Source: Rhodoplanes sp046000175
Lineage (GTDB): Bacteria > Pseudomonadota > Alphaproteobacteria > Rhizobiales > Xanthobacteraceae
Assembly: GCF_046000175.1 (NCBI RefSeq)
Contig: NZ_JBEOMB010000047.1
Span: 39,487-103,486, forward strand
Length of the DNA: 64,000 nucleotides
Direction of reading: 5' to 3'
The stretch's first letter is position 1. Each line of letters starts with the position of its first letter. A program made the translations under genes and the position numbers. Below are positions 33,727 through 41,969 of the stretch, piece by piece. Under the pieces are notes generated by a model. The model ran no database searches. It was not told the origin of the DNA and was given only the letters and a program-made list of their open reading frames with translations.

Positions 33727-35049
33727 TCAGCTCGCCTTGGCGCGGGTCGTGATGGCGGTGATCGGCACCAGCACGATGCCGCGGCCCTCGGCCTGCTTGA
33801 TCCACTGCGTCAGGCGCTCGATCGACAGCGGCAGGGCGCGGGCGATGCCGACCGCGCTGCCGGTCTCGCGCGCCGTCGTCTCCAGCCGGGCGAGCGCCCG
33901 GTCGATCTCGGCGTTGGACGGCACCGCGTCGATCACCACGGCGGCCTTGGCGAAGGGCAGGTTGTTGGCGCCGGCGAACTGGCTCGCGAGGCTGCGCGGC
34001 GAGGTGCCGTCGTCGACATAGACGAGGCCGCGCTTGGCGACCTCGCGCAGCACCGGGCCGATCGCCGTCTCGGTCGAGGTGAAGCGGCCGCCCATGTAGT
34101 TGACCACGCCGACATAGCCCTGCATGCGGCTCATCGCCCACTGCATGCGGTCGACGTTCTGCTCCGGTGTGAGCGAGGTGAGCAGCGTCTGCGGCCCCGG
34201 ATCGTTGTCAGGATAGTCGAACGGCTCCATCGGCAGCTGCAGCAGGATCTCGTGGCCCTGGCCGCGCGCCTTGGCGGCGAGCGGCCCGACCTCGTTTCCG
34301 TAGGGCACGAAGGCGAGCGAGACGACGGGCGGCAGCTTCTCCAGCGCCCGCGCGCTGCCGCTGCTGCCGACTCCCAGCCCTTCGACGACCAGGGCGACCT
34401 TGATGCTCGCCTCGCTGGCCGGCGGCGCCTTGCGGGCATAGACGACCGACGGGCGGGTGCCGTCGAGGGCGATGCGCGGCACGTGGCCGTGGCGGGTCGC
34501 CTCGAGCAGCGACTGCTCGATCGCCGCGACCTTGACGTCCGGCTTCTGGCCGGACGGCTTGCCGTCGGCCTTCGGGTCGGCCTTGCCGTCGGCGGTCTCG
34601 GGCTTGCCCTCGCCGGCGCCGACCGACACCTGCTGCCGCTTGCCGGTCGAGCCGTCGATGATGGTCACGGTCTGGCCGCCCGCCGGGGCGCCGGGCGCGG
34701 CGCCCTTCTGGCCGGTGCCCGGCTGGCCGGTGCCCTGCTTGTCGGCGCCCGACCGGTCGGCGGGTGCCGCCGCGCCACCGGGCTCGCTCGCCGGGGCGGC
34801 GGCGTTCGGGGTGGCCGGGATGGTGCCGGGCGGCAGCGCGACGATGGCGGTCGGCTCGCCGCCGGTCGGATCGTCGACCACGACGGCCCAGCCGACGAAG
34901 CCGAGGAGGCACAGAGCGAGCAGCGCCGCGATCGGCATCTCGACCGGGACGTGTCGACGCTTGCGCCGATGCTCCGGCTCGGCCGCGAGCCCGTTCGCCG
35001 CGTCCGGCTCGGGCACGCCGAGCGGCTTCTCCAGATCGTCGCCGGCCAC
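33727..35049 (-). CDS. Divergent polysaccharide deacetylase family protein (YibQ/DUF610)
   Basis: The protein has about 440 residues. One membrane anchor (PIAALLALCLLGFVGWAVVV, about 40-59) is followed by a long Pro/Gly/Lys-rich linker (about 70-180) and a C-terminal NodB-like fold (about 210-440; KVALVVEGLGVGSSGSARAL, then LLQLPMEPFDYPDNDPGPQTLL, VVNYMGGRFTSTETA, GLVYVDDGTSPRS). The usual metal-binding His/Asp set of true deacetylases is only partly present, as in the family, so catalysis is uncertain. I chose the GTG at 35047-35049, which has GGGAG six to ten bases upstream. It follows ctpA in the common envC-ctpA-deacetylase order. Confidence 0.88.
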   Translation of the reverse strand: MAGDDLEKPLGVPEPDAANGLAAEPEHRRKRRHVPVEMPIAALLALCLLGFVGWAVVVDDPTGGEPTAIVALPPGTIPATPNAAAPASEPGGAAAPADRSGADKQGTGQPGTGQKGAAPGAPAGGQTVTIIDGSTGKRQQVSVGAGEGKPETADGKADPKADGKPSGQKPDVKVAAIEQSLLEATRHGHVPRIALDGTRPSVVYARKAPPASEASIKVALVVEGLGVGSSGSARALEKLPPVVSLAFVPYGNEVGPLAAKARGQGHEILLQLPMEPFDYPDNDPGPQTLLTSLTPEQNVDRMQWAMSRMQGYVGVVNYMGGRFTSTETAIGPVLREVAKRGLVYVDDGTSPRSLASQFAGANNLPFAKAAVVIDAVPSNAEIDRALARLETTARETGSAVGIARALPLSIERLTQWIKQAEGRGIVLVPITAITTRAKAS

Positions 35050-35204
35050 CGTTGACTCCCTGCGAATCACGGTCGCGAGTGTAGCACGCACGATTCGCCC
35101 CGGTGCGGCACCAACGCGCTGATCCGGCAGGCGCAAACGGCAATCGCCCGGCCCGCGTCAGCGGCGGGCGGTACGGAATGCCTCCCGAACCCGGCGCGCA
35201 TGCG

Positions 35205-35230
35205 AAAAGGGCGGCCTCGCGGCCGCCCTT
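35205..35230 (-). terminator. Rho-independent terminator after ctpA
   Basis: On the minus strand the stem AAGGGCGGCC / GGCCGCCCTT with a 4-base loop is followed by TTC after TT pairing at the stem base (A-run at 35205-35208 on the plus strand). It lies 44 bp beyond the ctpA stop, so envC-ctpA ends here and the deacetylase gene has its own transcript. Confidence 0.75.
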
Positions 35231-35273
35231 TCTAGCTTCGAAGCCTGTCGGCTCGTGAACCGGCGATGGCGCC

Positions 35274-36623
35274 TCAGTTCGGCACGGCGGCGGCCTTGCC
35301 GCTCGGCGGGAAGGCGGCGTTGACCTGGGTGCCGCGCATCAGGTCGAGGGCCATGCCCAGCGCCTTGTCGTCCTTGGCCTCCGGCGGGACGTAGGACTGC
35401 GACCCGGCCTGCTCCTCGCCATCCGCCTTGAGGTGGCCGCGCAGCGAGGACTCGCCGCGCATCTCGGCGCGCGACTTCACCTCGTCCGGCACGTCCTGCA
35501 GGACCTCGATGTCCGGCACGATGCCCTTGGCCTGGATCGAGCGGCCGGCCGGCGTGTAGTAGCGCGCCGTGGTCAGCCGCAGCGCGCCGTTGCCGGCGCC
35601 GAGCGGGATGATGGTCTGCACCGAGCCCTTGCCGAACGAGCGGGTGCCGATCAGGGTCGCGCGCTTGTGATCCTGCAGGGCGCCGGCGACGATCTCGGAG
35701 GCCGAGGCGGAGCCGCCGTTGACCAGGATGATGACCGGCTTGCCCTTGGTCAGGTCGCCCGGGCGGGCGTTGAAGCGCTGGGTCTCGTCGGGATCGCGGC
35801 CGCGGGTGGAGACGATCTCGCCGCGGTCGAGGAACGCGTCCGACACCGAGATGGCCTGGTCGAGCAGGCCGCCCGGATTGTTGCGCAGGTCGATGACGAA
35901 GCCGCGCAGCTTGTCGGCCGGGATCTGGTTTGCGAGGTCGCCGAGCGCCTTCTTGAGGCCCTCGGTGGTCTGCTCGTTGAACTGGGTGATGCGGATGTAG
36001 CCGACGTCGGTGCCCTCGATGCGGCTCCTCACCGAGCGGACCCGGATGATGTCGCGCGTGATGGCGATCTCGAGCGGCTTCTCGGCGCCCTTGCGCATCA
36101 CCTTGAGGTTGATCTTGGTGTTGACCGGGCCGCGCATCTTCTCGACTGCCTGGTTCAGGGTCATGCCCTGCACGGCCTCGCCGTCGAGATGCGTGATCAC
36201 GTCGTTGGCGCGGATGCCCGCCTTGGCGGCCGGGGTATCGTCGATCGGGGCGACGACCTTGACGAGGCCGTCCTCCATGGTGACCTCGATGCCGAGCCCG
36301 CCGAACTCGCCGCGGGTCTGCACCTGCATGTCGCGGAAGCTCTTCGGGTCCATGTAGCTCGAATGCGGGTCGAGCCCGGACAGCATGCCGTTGATCGCCG
36401 ACTCGACCAGCTTGGAGTCGTCCGGCTTCTCGACATAGTGCGAGCGCACCCGCTCGAAGATGTCGCCGAACAGGTTGAGCTGGCGATAGGTGTCGGTGGA
36501 GGCGGCCTTGGCGCTCGACCACAGGAGGTTGGTGGCGAGGCCGGTCGGGATCTGGGTCGCGAGGCCGGTCAGGGCGGCGCCGGCGGCGGCCCCGAGCAGA
36601 ACCAGTGAAGTCTTTCGCATCAT
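35274..36623 (-). CDS. ctpA: C-terminal processing peptidase, S41 family
   Basis: This 449-residue exported protease has a signal or anchor helix (MMRKTSLVLLGAAAGAALTGLA), then a cap region with FGDIFERVRSHYVEKPDDSKLVE and DPHSSYMDP. A PDZ domain follows (about 95-180; GGLGIEVTMEDGLVKVVAPI), then the S41 core with the catalytic Ser in VNGGSASASEIVAGALQDH and the Lys in GTRSFGKGSVQT. It trims C-termini of periplasmic proteins and, together with EnvC-type activators, controls cell-wall hydrolases. The start overlaps the envC stop by four bases (ATGA), so translation is coupled. Confidence 0.96.
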   Translation of the reverse strand: MMRKTSLVLLGAAAGAALTGLATQIPTGLATNLLWSSAKAASTDTYRQLNLFGDIFERVRSHYVEKPDDSKLVESAINGMLSGLDPHSSYMDPKSFRDMQVQTRGEFGGLGIEVTMEDGLVKVVAPIDDTPAAKAGIRANDVITHLDGEAVQGMTLNQAVEKMRGPVNTKINLKVMRKGAEKPLEIAITRDIIRVRSVRSRIEGTDVGYIRITQFNEQTTEGLKKALGDLANQIPADKLRGFVIDLRNNPGGLLDQAISVSDAFLDRGEIVSTRGRDPDETQRFNARPGDLTKGKPVIILVNGGSASASEIVAGALQDHKRATLIGTRSFGKGSVQTIIPLGAGNGALRLTTARYYTPAGRSIQAKGIVPDIEVLQDVPDEVKSRAEMRGESSLRGHLKADGEEQAGSQSYVPPEAKDDKALGMALDLMRGTQVNAAFPPSGKAAAVPN

Positions 36624-37948
36624 CCGCGGACCTTCTCGCTCTCGTTGGTTGCCCACCAGGGGGACGGATCGACCGGGAGCCCGTCCTTGCGGAACTCCAC
36701 GTAAAGCACGGGTGGCGACGGTCCGCCGGCGGCGGCGCTCGCCATCGCCGGACCGCTGCTTCCCATCGTCCCGACGGGCTCTCCGGTCAGGACGAATTGG
36801 CCGAGATCGACCGTGATCCGTTCCATGCCTGCCAGCAGGACATGATATCCACCGCCGGCATTCAGGATCAAGAGTTGGCCATAGGAACGGTACGGGGCGG
36901 CATAGACCACCCAGCCGTCGCACGGCGCCGTCACCTGGGCGCCGGCCCGGGCGGTAATCGAAAGCCCCTTCTCGGTGCCGCCGTGCATGTCGGCGGCGCC
37001 GAACTCGCGCAGCCGCATGCCGTTCACGGGCAGCGGCAGCGTCCCCTTGGCCGACGCGAAGGCGATCGCCGGGGCGAGCCGGCCGGGGTCCTTGAGGGCG
37101 GCGAGGTCAGGCCGGGCGCCGACCGCCGCCTGGTGCTCCGCCTGGGCGCGGGCGGCGCGCGCGGCGGCGTCGAGATTGTGCTCGAGCCGCGCGATCAGGT
37201 CCTTCAGGTTGTCGGCCTGGAGGGCGAGCTGCAGGGCGCGGCGGCGCGCCGTGTCGAGCTCCTTCTCGACCTCGCCGAGGCGCTTCTGGCGCTCCTCGAT
37301 CAGCAGGCCGAGCCGGGTGCGCTCCTCGGCCAGCACGGCGAGGTCGTTGGCCCGCTTGGCTCGCTCGGCGGCGCTGTCGCGGCGCACCCGCACGAGATCG
37401 GCGAGATCGGTGGCGAGCGCCTCGGCCTCGCTCTTCAGCTCGGGCAGCACGGCGCCGAGCAGGATCGCGGTGCGCACCGACTTGAGCGCGTCCTCGGCGC
37501 TCACCAGGAAGGCCGGCGGCGGCCGCCGGCCGAGCCGCTGCAGGGCGGCCAGCACCTGGGCGATGGTGGCGCGGCGCGATTCCAGCGAGCCGTTGATGCC
37601 GTGCTCGGTCGATTCGAGCAGGTCGAGCCGGGCCTCGATGGCGGCGATCGCCTGCTCGGCGCCGCGCACCCGCCCGGCCGTGTCGATCATCGTCTGGTTC
37701 AGCTTGCGGCGATCCTCGCCGAGCCGGTCGATCTCGACCCGCAGCTGTTTCTCGGTGTCGGCGGCGCGCTTCTGCTCGGCCCGGATCGTCTCGAGCTCCT
37801 TGTCGCGCTGCCGGATGGTGTCGAGCACCGCAGGCGAGCGGCCACGCTCCTGCGCGACGACCGGACCGGCCGGCGCGGCCGCACAGGCGAAGGCCAGCGC
37901 CAGCGACAACGCGGCGCGCGCGGGGCGGGAGGACGGGCTCGGCGTCAT
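36620..37948 (-). CDS. envC: Murein hydrolase activator EnvC-like, LytM domain
   Basis: The protein has about 442 residues: a signal peptide (residues 1-33), a long coiled coil (about 40-285; many Glu/Arg/Ala heptads such as RQRDKELETIRAEQKRAADTE), and a C-terminal M23/LytM domain (about 320-430; GLSITARAGAQVTAPCDGWVVYAAPYRSYGQLLILNAGGGYHVLLAGM). The domain lacks the full HxGxD zinc set, as expected for activators that do not cut peptidoglycan themselves. It stimulates amidases at the septum. The start at 37946-37948 opens the signal peptide; a GTG at 37996 is possible. It is the first gene of the envC-ctpA unit. Confidence 0.9.
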   Translation of the reverse strand: MTPSPSSRPARAALSLALAFACAAAPAGPVVAQERGRSPAVLDTIRQRDKELETIRAEQKRAADTEKQLRVEIDRLGEDRRKLNQTMIDTAGRVRGAEQAIAAIEARLDLLESTEHGINGSLESRRATIAQVLAALQRLGRRPPPAFLVSAEDALKSVRTAILLGAVLPELKSEAEALATDLADLVRVRRDSAAERAKRANDLAVLAEERTRLGLLIEERQKRLGEVEKELDTARRRALQLALQADNLKDLIARLEHNLDAAARAARAQAEHQAAVGARPDLAALKDPGRLAPAIAFASAKGTLPLPVNGMRLREFGAADMHGGTEKGLSITARAGAQVTAPCDGWVVYAAPYRSYGQLLILNAGGGYHVLLAGMERITVDLGQFVLTGEPVGTMGSSGPAMASAAAGGPSPPVLYVEFRKDGLPVDPSPWWATNESEKVRG

Positions 37949-38104
37949 CGGTTGCAGCGGCGATCCGGAATCGCGAGGCACGGGAATGGGAGGCACTTAC
38001 CGACGGATTGGGGCGGCTTCGCGTCGCCCTGCCGGGCCAGCAGATGAATTCGCGTCCATGCTTTCGCCGACCGGCCATTTCTGGGCGGCACGCCGGGGAC
38101 CGGC

Positions 38105-38587
38105 TCACCCCCGGTGGTACGGATGTCCGGACAGGATCGTCACTGCGCGATAGAGTTGCTCGAGCAGCATCACCCGGACGAGCTGGTGCGGCCAGGTGGC
38201 GGCGCCGAACGACAGGACGAGGTCGGCGCGCCGCCGGATCTCGTCGTCGAGGCCGTCCGCCCCACCGATGACGAACACGGCGGCCTCGCGGCCGGTGTCG
38301 CGCCAGGCGCGGATCTCGCCGGCGAAGGCCGGGCTGTCGAGGTTGCGGCCGCGCTCGTCGAGCGCCACCGTGACGGCGCCGTCCGGGATCACGTTGGCGA
38401 GCGCGATCGCCTCCTCCAGGCGGCGGCGGTCGATCTCCTGGGCCTTGCTCTCGCGGATCTCGACGACCTCGACGTCGCGCAGGCCGATCGCCCGGCCGCT
38501 CTTCGCCAACCGGTCGAGATAGCGCTCGCCGAGCTCGCGCTCGGCGCCCGCCTTCATCCGTCCGACCGCGGCGACCAGGAGCCGCAT
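38105..38587 (-). CDS. rlmH: 23S rRNA pseudouridine-1915 N3-methyltransferase
   Basis: This 160-residue SPOUT-fold methyltransferase acts on helix 69 of assembled ribosomes. It begins MRLLVAAVGRMKAGAERELG and has VALDERGRNLDSPAFAGEI, then the trefoil-knot SAM site VFVIGGADGLDDEIR and the closing LSFGAATWPHQLVRVMLLEQLYRA, all family-specific. It is 16 bp downstream of rsfS, giving the conserved nadD-rsfS-rlmH order. Confidence 0.96.
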   Translation of the reverse strand: MRLLVAAVGRMKAGAERELGERYLDRLAKSGRAIGLRDVEVVEIRESKAQEIDRRRLEEAIALANVIPDGAVTVALDERGRNLDSPAFAGEIRAWRDTGREAAVFVIGGADGLDDEIRRRADLVLSFGAATWPHQLVRVMLLEQLYRAVTILSGHPYHRG

Positions 38588-38603
38588 GGCGTCACCCGCG
38601 GGT

Positions 38604-39131
38604 TCAGCTCGCGGCGCGGCGCGCGCCGGCGTCGCGCGGCGCCCACATCTTCTCCAGCGCGTAGAAGGCGCGGACCTCGGGCCGGAACACGTGGATGATC
38701 ACGTCGCCGGCGTCGATCAGCACCCAGTCGCAGTGCGGCATGCCCTCGACCTTGGTCCGCACGCCGGCCTTGCGCAGGTCCTCGATCACCCGATCGGCGA
38801 TCGAGCCGACATGGCGGTTCGAGCGCCCGGTGGTGACCACCATAGCGTCGGCCAGCGCGGACTTGTCGCGGAGATCGATGGTCGTCGTCTCCTCTGCCTT
38901 CATGTCGTCGAGGCGGGCGAGGACGAGTCGAAGCGTCTCGTCGGCGTCGGGACGCGGCGGCCGCGGCTGCAACGGAGCGGCGTCGGTGTCGACCGTGGCC
39001 GGCAAGGCCGGTTTCGACGGGTTCGACTTGGCCGGGCCCGAACGGGCGGCGGAGGCGGCGGGCTTTCGGGAGGCGCTCGCCCGCGAGCGCGCAGATGTCG
39101 TCAGGGGACCTTCCTTTTGAGCAAGACCCAT
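38604..39131 (-). CDS. rsfS: Ribosomal silencing factor
   Basis: The protein has 175 residues: an extra N-terminal Ala/Pro/Ser-rich tail of about 60 residues, then the RsfS core (about 65-165; LVLARLDDMKAEETTTIDL, SALADAMVVTTGRSNRHVGSIAD, GVRTKVEGMPHCDWVLIDAGDVIIHVFRPEVRAFYALEKMW). It binds L14 and keeps ribosomal subunits apart in poor growth conditions. The ATG at 39129-39131 is assumed; an internal start (DDMKAEE) is possible because the tail is not conserved. It lies between nadD and rlmH. Confidence 0.93.
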   Translation of the reverse strand: MGLAQKEGPLTTSARSRASASRKPAASAARSGPAKSNPSKPALPATVDTDAAPLQPRPPRPDADETLRLVLARLDDMKAEETTTIDLRDKSALADAMVVTTGRSNRHVGSIADRVIEDLRKAGVRTKVEGMPHCDWVLIDAGDVIIHVFRPEVRAFYALEKMWAPRDAGARRAAS

Positions 39132-39193
39132 TGCGCTGAGCCGAGCCTGTGCGGTCGGCCGACTCTCAAGATAAGGGGCCGGGGTAAATGGTT

Positions 39194-39985
39194 TCAACCA
39201 CCCGCGGTGCCGCGCCGGAGGTTTCTTTCGGGCTCTTGCGTCCGGGCAACGCTCGCGCCGAAGCCCGCGTCGTCGTCCGCTGCTTCGGCGGCGTCGCCCG
39301 TCCCGTCGCCGGCGTGCCCGCTCCCGGCCGGCAGCCGCCGCTGGGCGCGGAGCTGGGTCGAGGAGAGCGGCGACTTCAGGCCGTGCAGGAACGCCCAGGC
39401 GGGCGGCTTCAGATAGGGCAGCCGGACCGCCCGGTCCTCGTTGACGCGGGCGAAGGCGAGCGCCCGCCCGGCGACGCCGGAGCTCGCATAGAGGCTCGGC
39501 CCGAGCCGGTCGACCACCACGATCGGCACCAGGTCGGCGATGCCGCGCCAGTTGTTCCAGCGGTGGAAGCTGCGCAGGTTGTCGGCCCCCATGATCCAGA
39601 CGAAACGCACGCCGGGGCAGCGCTTCACCAGATACTGGACGGTGTCGAACGTGTAGCGCACCCCGACCGCGGCCTCGAGCCCGGTGACGGCGATGCGCGG
39701 ATGGCGGGCGAGCGCGCGGGCCGCCTCGATCCGCTCGGCCAAGGGTGCGAGGCCCGAGGTGTTCTTCAGCGGGTTGCCGGGCGTGACCAGCCACCACACG
39801 CGGTCGAGCCGCAGCCGCCGCATGGCGAGCAGGCAGGCGGCGAGATGGGCCTCGTGCGGCGGATCGAAGGTGCCGCCGAACAGGCCGATCCGCATTCCCG
39901 GCGCATAGGGCGGCACGCGATAGTCGCGGCCGCGAAGCGCCGCCTCGTCCCCCGCCGAGACGGGCCGGAGCGAATGGTACGCCAT
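39194..39985 (-). CDS. nadD: Nicotinate-nucleotide adenylyltransferase
   Basis: The protein has about 263 residues. The nucleotidyltransferase motif is GLFGGTFDPPHEAHLAACLLAM (GTFDPxHxGH-type, with Ala for Gly), followed by WWLVTPGNPLKN, FVWIMGADNLRSFHRW and LKSPLSSTQLRAQ (SSTxIR-type). It makes nicotinate adenine dinucleotide for NAD synthesis. There is a leader of about 30 residues before the core and a C-terminal extension of about 45 residues beyond the usual end, rich in Ala/Asp/Gly. Two start ATGs (39991 and 39985) are equally plausible. It lies between proA and rsfS. Confidence 0.94.
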   Translation of the reverse strand: MAYHSLRPVSAGDEAALRGRDYRVPPYAPGMRIGLFGGTFDPPHEAHLAACLLAMRRLRLDRVWWLVTPGNPLKNTSGLAPLAERIEAARALARHPRIAVTGLEAAVGVRYTFDTVQYLVKRCPGVRFVWIMGADNLRSFHRWNNWRGIADLVPIVVVDRLGPSLYASSGVAGRALAFARVNEDRAVRLPYLKPPAWAFLHGLKSPLSSTQLRAQRRLPAGSGHAGDGTGDAAEAADDDAGFGASVARTQEPERNLRRGTAGG

Positions 39986-40052
39986 GGGCATGGAAGTCTC
40001 GGGATCCTCCGGCTCCGCGCGCTGCCTCCCGGGCCGGGAGGATCGGTCGACC

Positions 40053-41378
40053 CTATGGACGGGTCTGACCCGAGCCGCGGATGCGGTACTTGAAGGTGGT
40101 GAGCTGCTCGACGCCGACCGGGCCGCGGGCATGCAGCCGGCCGGTGGCGATTCCGATCTCGGCCCCGAACCCGAACTCGCCGCCGTCGGCGAACTGGGTC
40201 GAGGCGTTGTGCAGGACGATGGCCGAGTCCACCTCGGCCAGGAAGCGCTCGGCCGCGGCCTGATCGGCCGTGACGATCGCGTCGGTGTGGTGGGAGCCCC
40301 AGCGGTTGACGTGGCGGATCGCCTCGTCGATGCCGTCGACCACCTTGGCGGCGATGATGGCGTCGAGATACTCGGTCGCCCAGTCGGCCTCGCTCGCCGC
40401 CTTTACACGCGCATCGACGGCCTGCGCCGCGGCGTCCCCGCGCACCTCGCAGCCGGCGTCGAGCAGCATGGTCACGAGCGGCGCCAGATGGGTCGCCGCG
40501 ACGGCGCGGTCGACCAGCAGGGTCTCGGCCGCCCCGCACACGCCGGTGCGCCGCAGCTTGGCGTTCATCAGGATCGATTTCGCCATCGCCAGATCGGCGC
40601 CGGCGTCGACATAGACGTGGCAGTTGCCGTCGAGATGCGAGAACACCGGGACGCGGGCCTCGGCCTGCACCCGGGCGACCAGATCCTTGCCGCCGCGCGG
40701 CACGATCACGTCGATGGTGCCGTCGAGCCCGCCGAGCATCAGCCCGACCGCGGCGCGGTCGCGGGTCGGCACCAGCTGGATCGCGTCCTCGGGCATGTCG
40801 GCGGCGCGCAGCCCTTCGACCAGGGCCGCATGAATGGCGCGCGAGGAGCGGAAGCTGTCGGAGCCGCCGCGCAGGATCACGGCGTTGCCGGCCTTCAGGC
40901 ACAGCGCGCCGGCGTCGGCCGTGACGTTCGGCCGGCTCTCGTAGATGACGCCGATGACGCCGAGCGGCACCCGCACGCGCTCGATCGTCATGCCGTTCGG
41001 CCGCGTCCAGGCGTCCATGACGGCGCCGACCGGGTCGGCCAGCGCGGCGACCACCTCGATCCCCTCGGCCATCGCGGCGACGCGCTTCTCGTCGAGCTTG
41101 AGGCGGTCGATCAGCGCCGCCGTGGCGCCGCGGCTGCGCGCCTCGCTGACGTCCTCGGCATTGGCGGCCAGGATCTCCGGCGCCGCGGCGCGCAGCGCCT
41201 CGGCCATGGCGATCAGCGCCTCGGACTTGTCGATCGCGCTCGCCAGGGCGACGGCCCCGGCGGCCGCACGCGCGCGCCGCCCGATGTCCGCCATCACGGC
41301 GGTCAGGTCCGGGGTCCGGCCCTCCGGCCCGCGGGACTCGGTCACGCGGGATCCGGGCGTCGTCAGGGTGGCGCTCAT
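40053..41378 (-). CDS. proA: Gamma-glutamyl phosphate reductase
   Basis: The protein has 441 residues from the ATG at 41376-41378. It reduces gamma-glutamyl phosphate with NADPH in proline synthesis. Family blocks are VPLGVIGVIYESRPNVTADAGALCLKAGNAVILRGGSDSFRS, LVPTRDRAAVGLML, IDVIVPRGGKDLVARVQ, the active-site Cys region NAKLRRTGVCGAAETLL, and the C-terminal FGFGAEIGIATGRLHARGPVGVEQLTTFKY. The start is coupled by an ATGA overlap to a 7-codon upstream frame; an in-frame ATG nine bases earlier (41387) lacks a well-placed ribosome site. proB, usually next to proA, is not in the window. Confidence 0.96.
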   Translation of the reverse strand: MSATLTTPGSRVTESRGPEGRTPDLTAVMADIGRRARAAAGAVALASAIDKSEALIAMAEALRAAAPEILAANAEDVSEARSRGATAALIDRLKLDEKRVAAMAEGIEVVAALADPVGAVMDAWTRPNGMTIERVRVPLGVIGVIYESRPNVTADAGALCLKAGNAVILRGGSDSFRSSRAIHAALVEGLRAADMPEDAIQLVPTRDRAAVGLMLGGLDGTIDVIVPRGGKDLVARVQAEARVPVFSHLDGNCHVYVDAGADLAMAKSILMNAKLRRTGVCGAAETLLVDRAVAATHLAPLVTMLLDAGCEVRGDAAAQAVDARVKAASEADWATEYLDAIIAAKVVDGIDEAIRHVNRWGSHHTDAIVTADQAAAERFLAEVDSAIVLHNASTQFADGGEFGFGAEIGIATGRLHARGPVGVEQLTTFKYRIRGSGQTRP

Positions 41379-41398
41379 CGGCGACATGCCTTTGTCAT
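41375..41398 (-). promoter_or_regulatory. Seven-codon upstream reading frame coupled to proA
   Basis: On the minus strand, ATG at 41396-41398 follows AGGAAGG by four bases and encodes MTKACRR. Its TGA (41375-41377) overlaps the proA ATG (41376-41378) as ATGA. The good ribosome site serves this small frame rather than proA, so proA may depend on re-initiation. There is no Pro codon, so this is not a proline-attenuator peptide. Confidence 0.45.
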
Positions 41399-41625
41399 GA
41401 CACCTTCCTAGCATGCCGGAAGGTCCGCTGCGAAGCGGGCCATCGCGTCGTCGTCGCGGGGCAGACTGGCGTTTCGGTCGGATCGGCCCCGCACGATCCG
41501 ATCGGACCGGCTCGGTCGGACCGCCTCGATCGGACCGCTTCGGTCGAGCCGTCCCCGCCGAGCCGACCCGTCGTCCGCTCTCCAGTCCAGCCACCCGGCC
41601 ACATTCGTCGGTCCCGGAGGTCGCC

Positions 41626-41856
41626 ATGACGCCGAAGCAGCGCCTGCCCCGCCGGTTTCCGGTCGGCACCCGCCTGGTCGTCGAAGGCGAGCCGGATCGG
41701 CACGGCACGCTGCGGGTGGTGTCACGTTATCTGGTGATGCCGAACGGCCGGCGCTACGACCTCGGGTCGAACGCCGCGTCGCCGGACGGTCCGATGCCGA
41801 ACACGCCGGTGGCCGGCGGGCCGCGCCGCCGCCGCGCCCCGACCGCCCCGGCCTGA
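41626..41856 (+). CDS. Small protein of unknown function
   Basis: This 76-residue frame has CGGAGG five bases before the ATG at 41626. It begins MTPKQRLPRRFPVGTRLVVEG, then GTLRVVSRYLVMPNGRRYDL, which reads like a small beta-barrel or SH3-like fold. The end (PRRRRAPTAPA) is basic and disordered. No named family is recognised. It is divergent from proA. Confidence 0.6.
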   Translation: MTPKQRLPRRFPVGTRLVVEGEPDRHGTLRVVSRYLVMPNGRRYDLGSNAASPDGPMPNTPVAGGPRRRRAPTAPA

Positions 41857-41969
41857 GGCGCGCACCCGCGGCGCCGCGACGCATCTCGGCCTGCCCGAAC
41901 CGCGCCGCATTGCGCTGACATCTGTTCCCGACCCGGGCGGCGGCCGCCGCGCCGGACGAGGGAAGCGCC

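Noticed and set aside
41375..41398. The small frame before proA as a proline attenuator
   Set aside because: The peptide MTKACRR has no proline and no terminator hairpin follows it.
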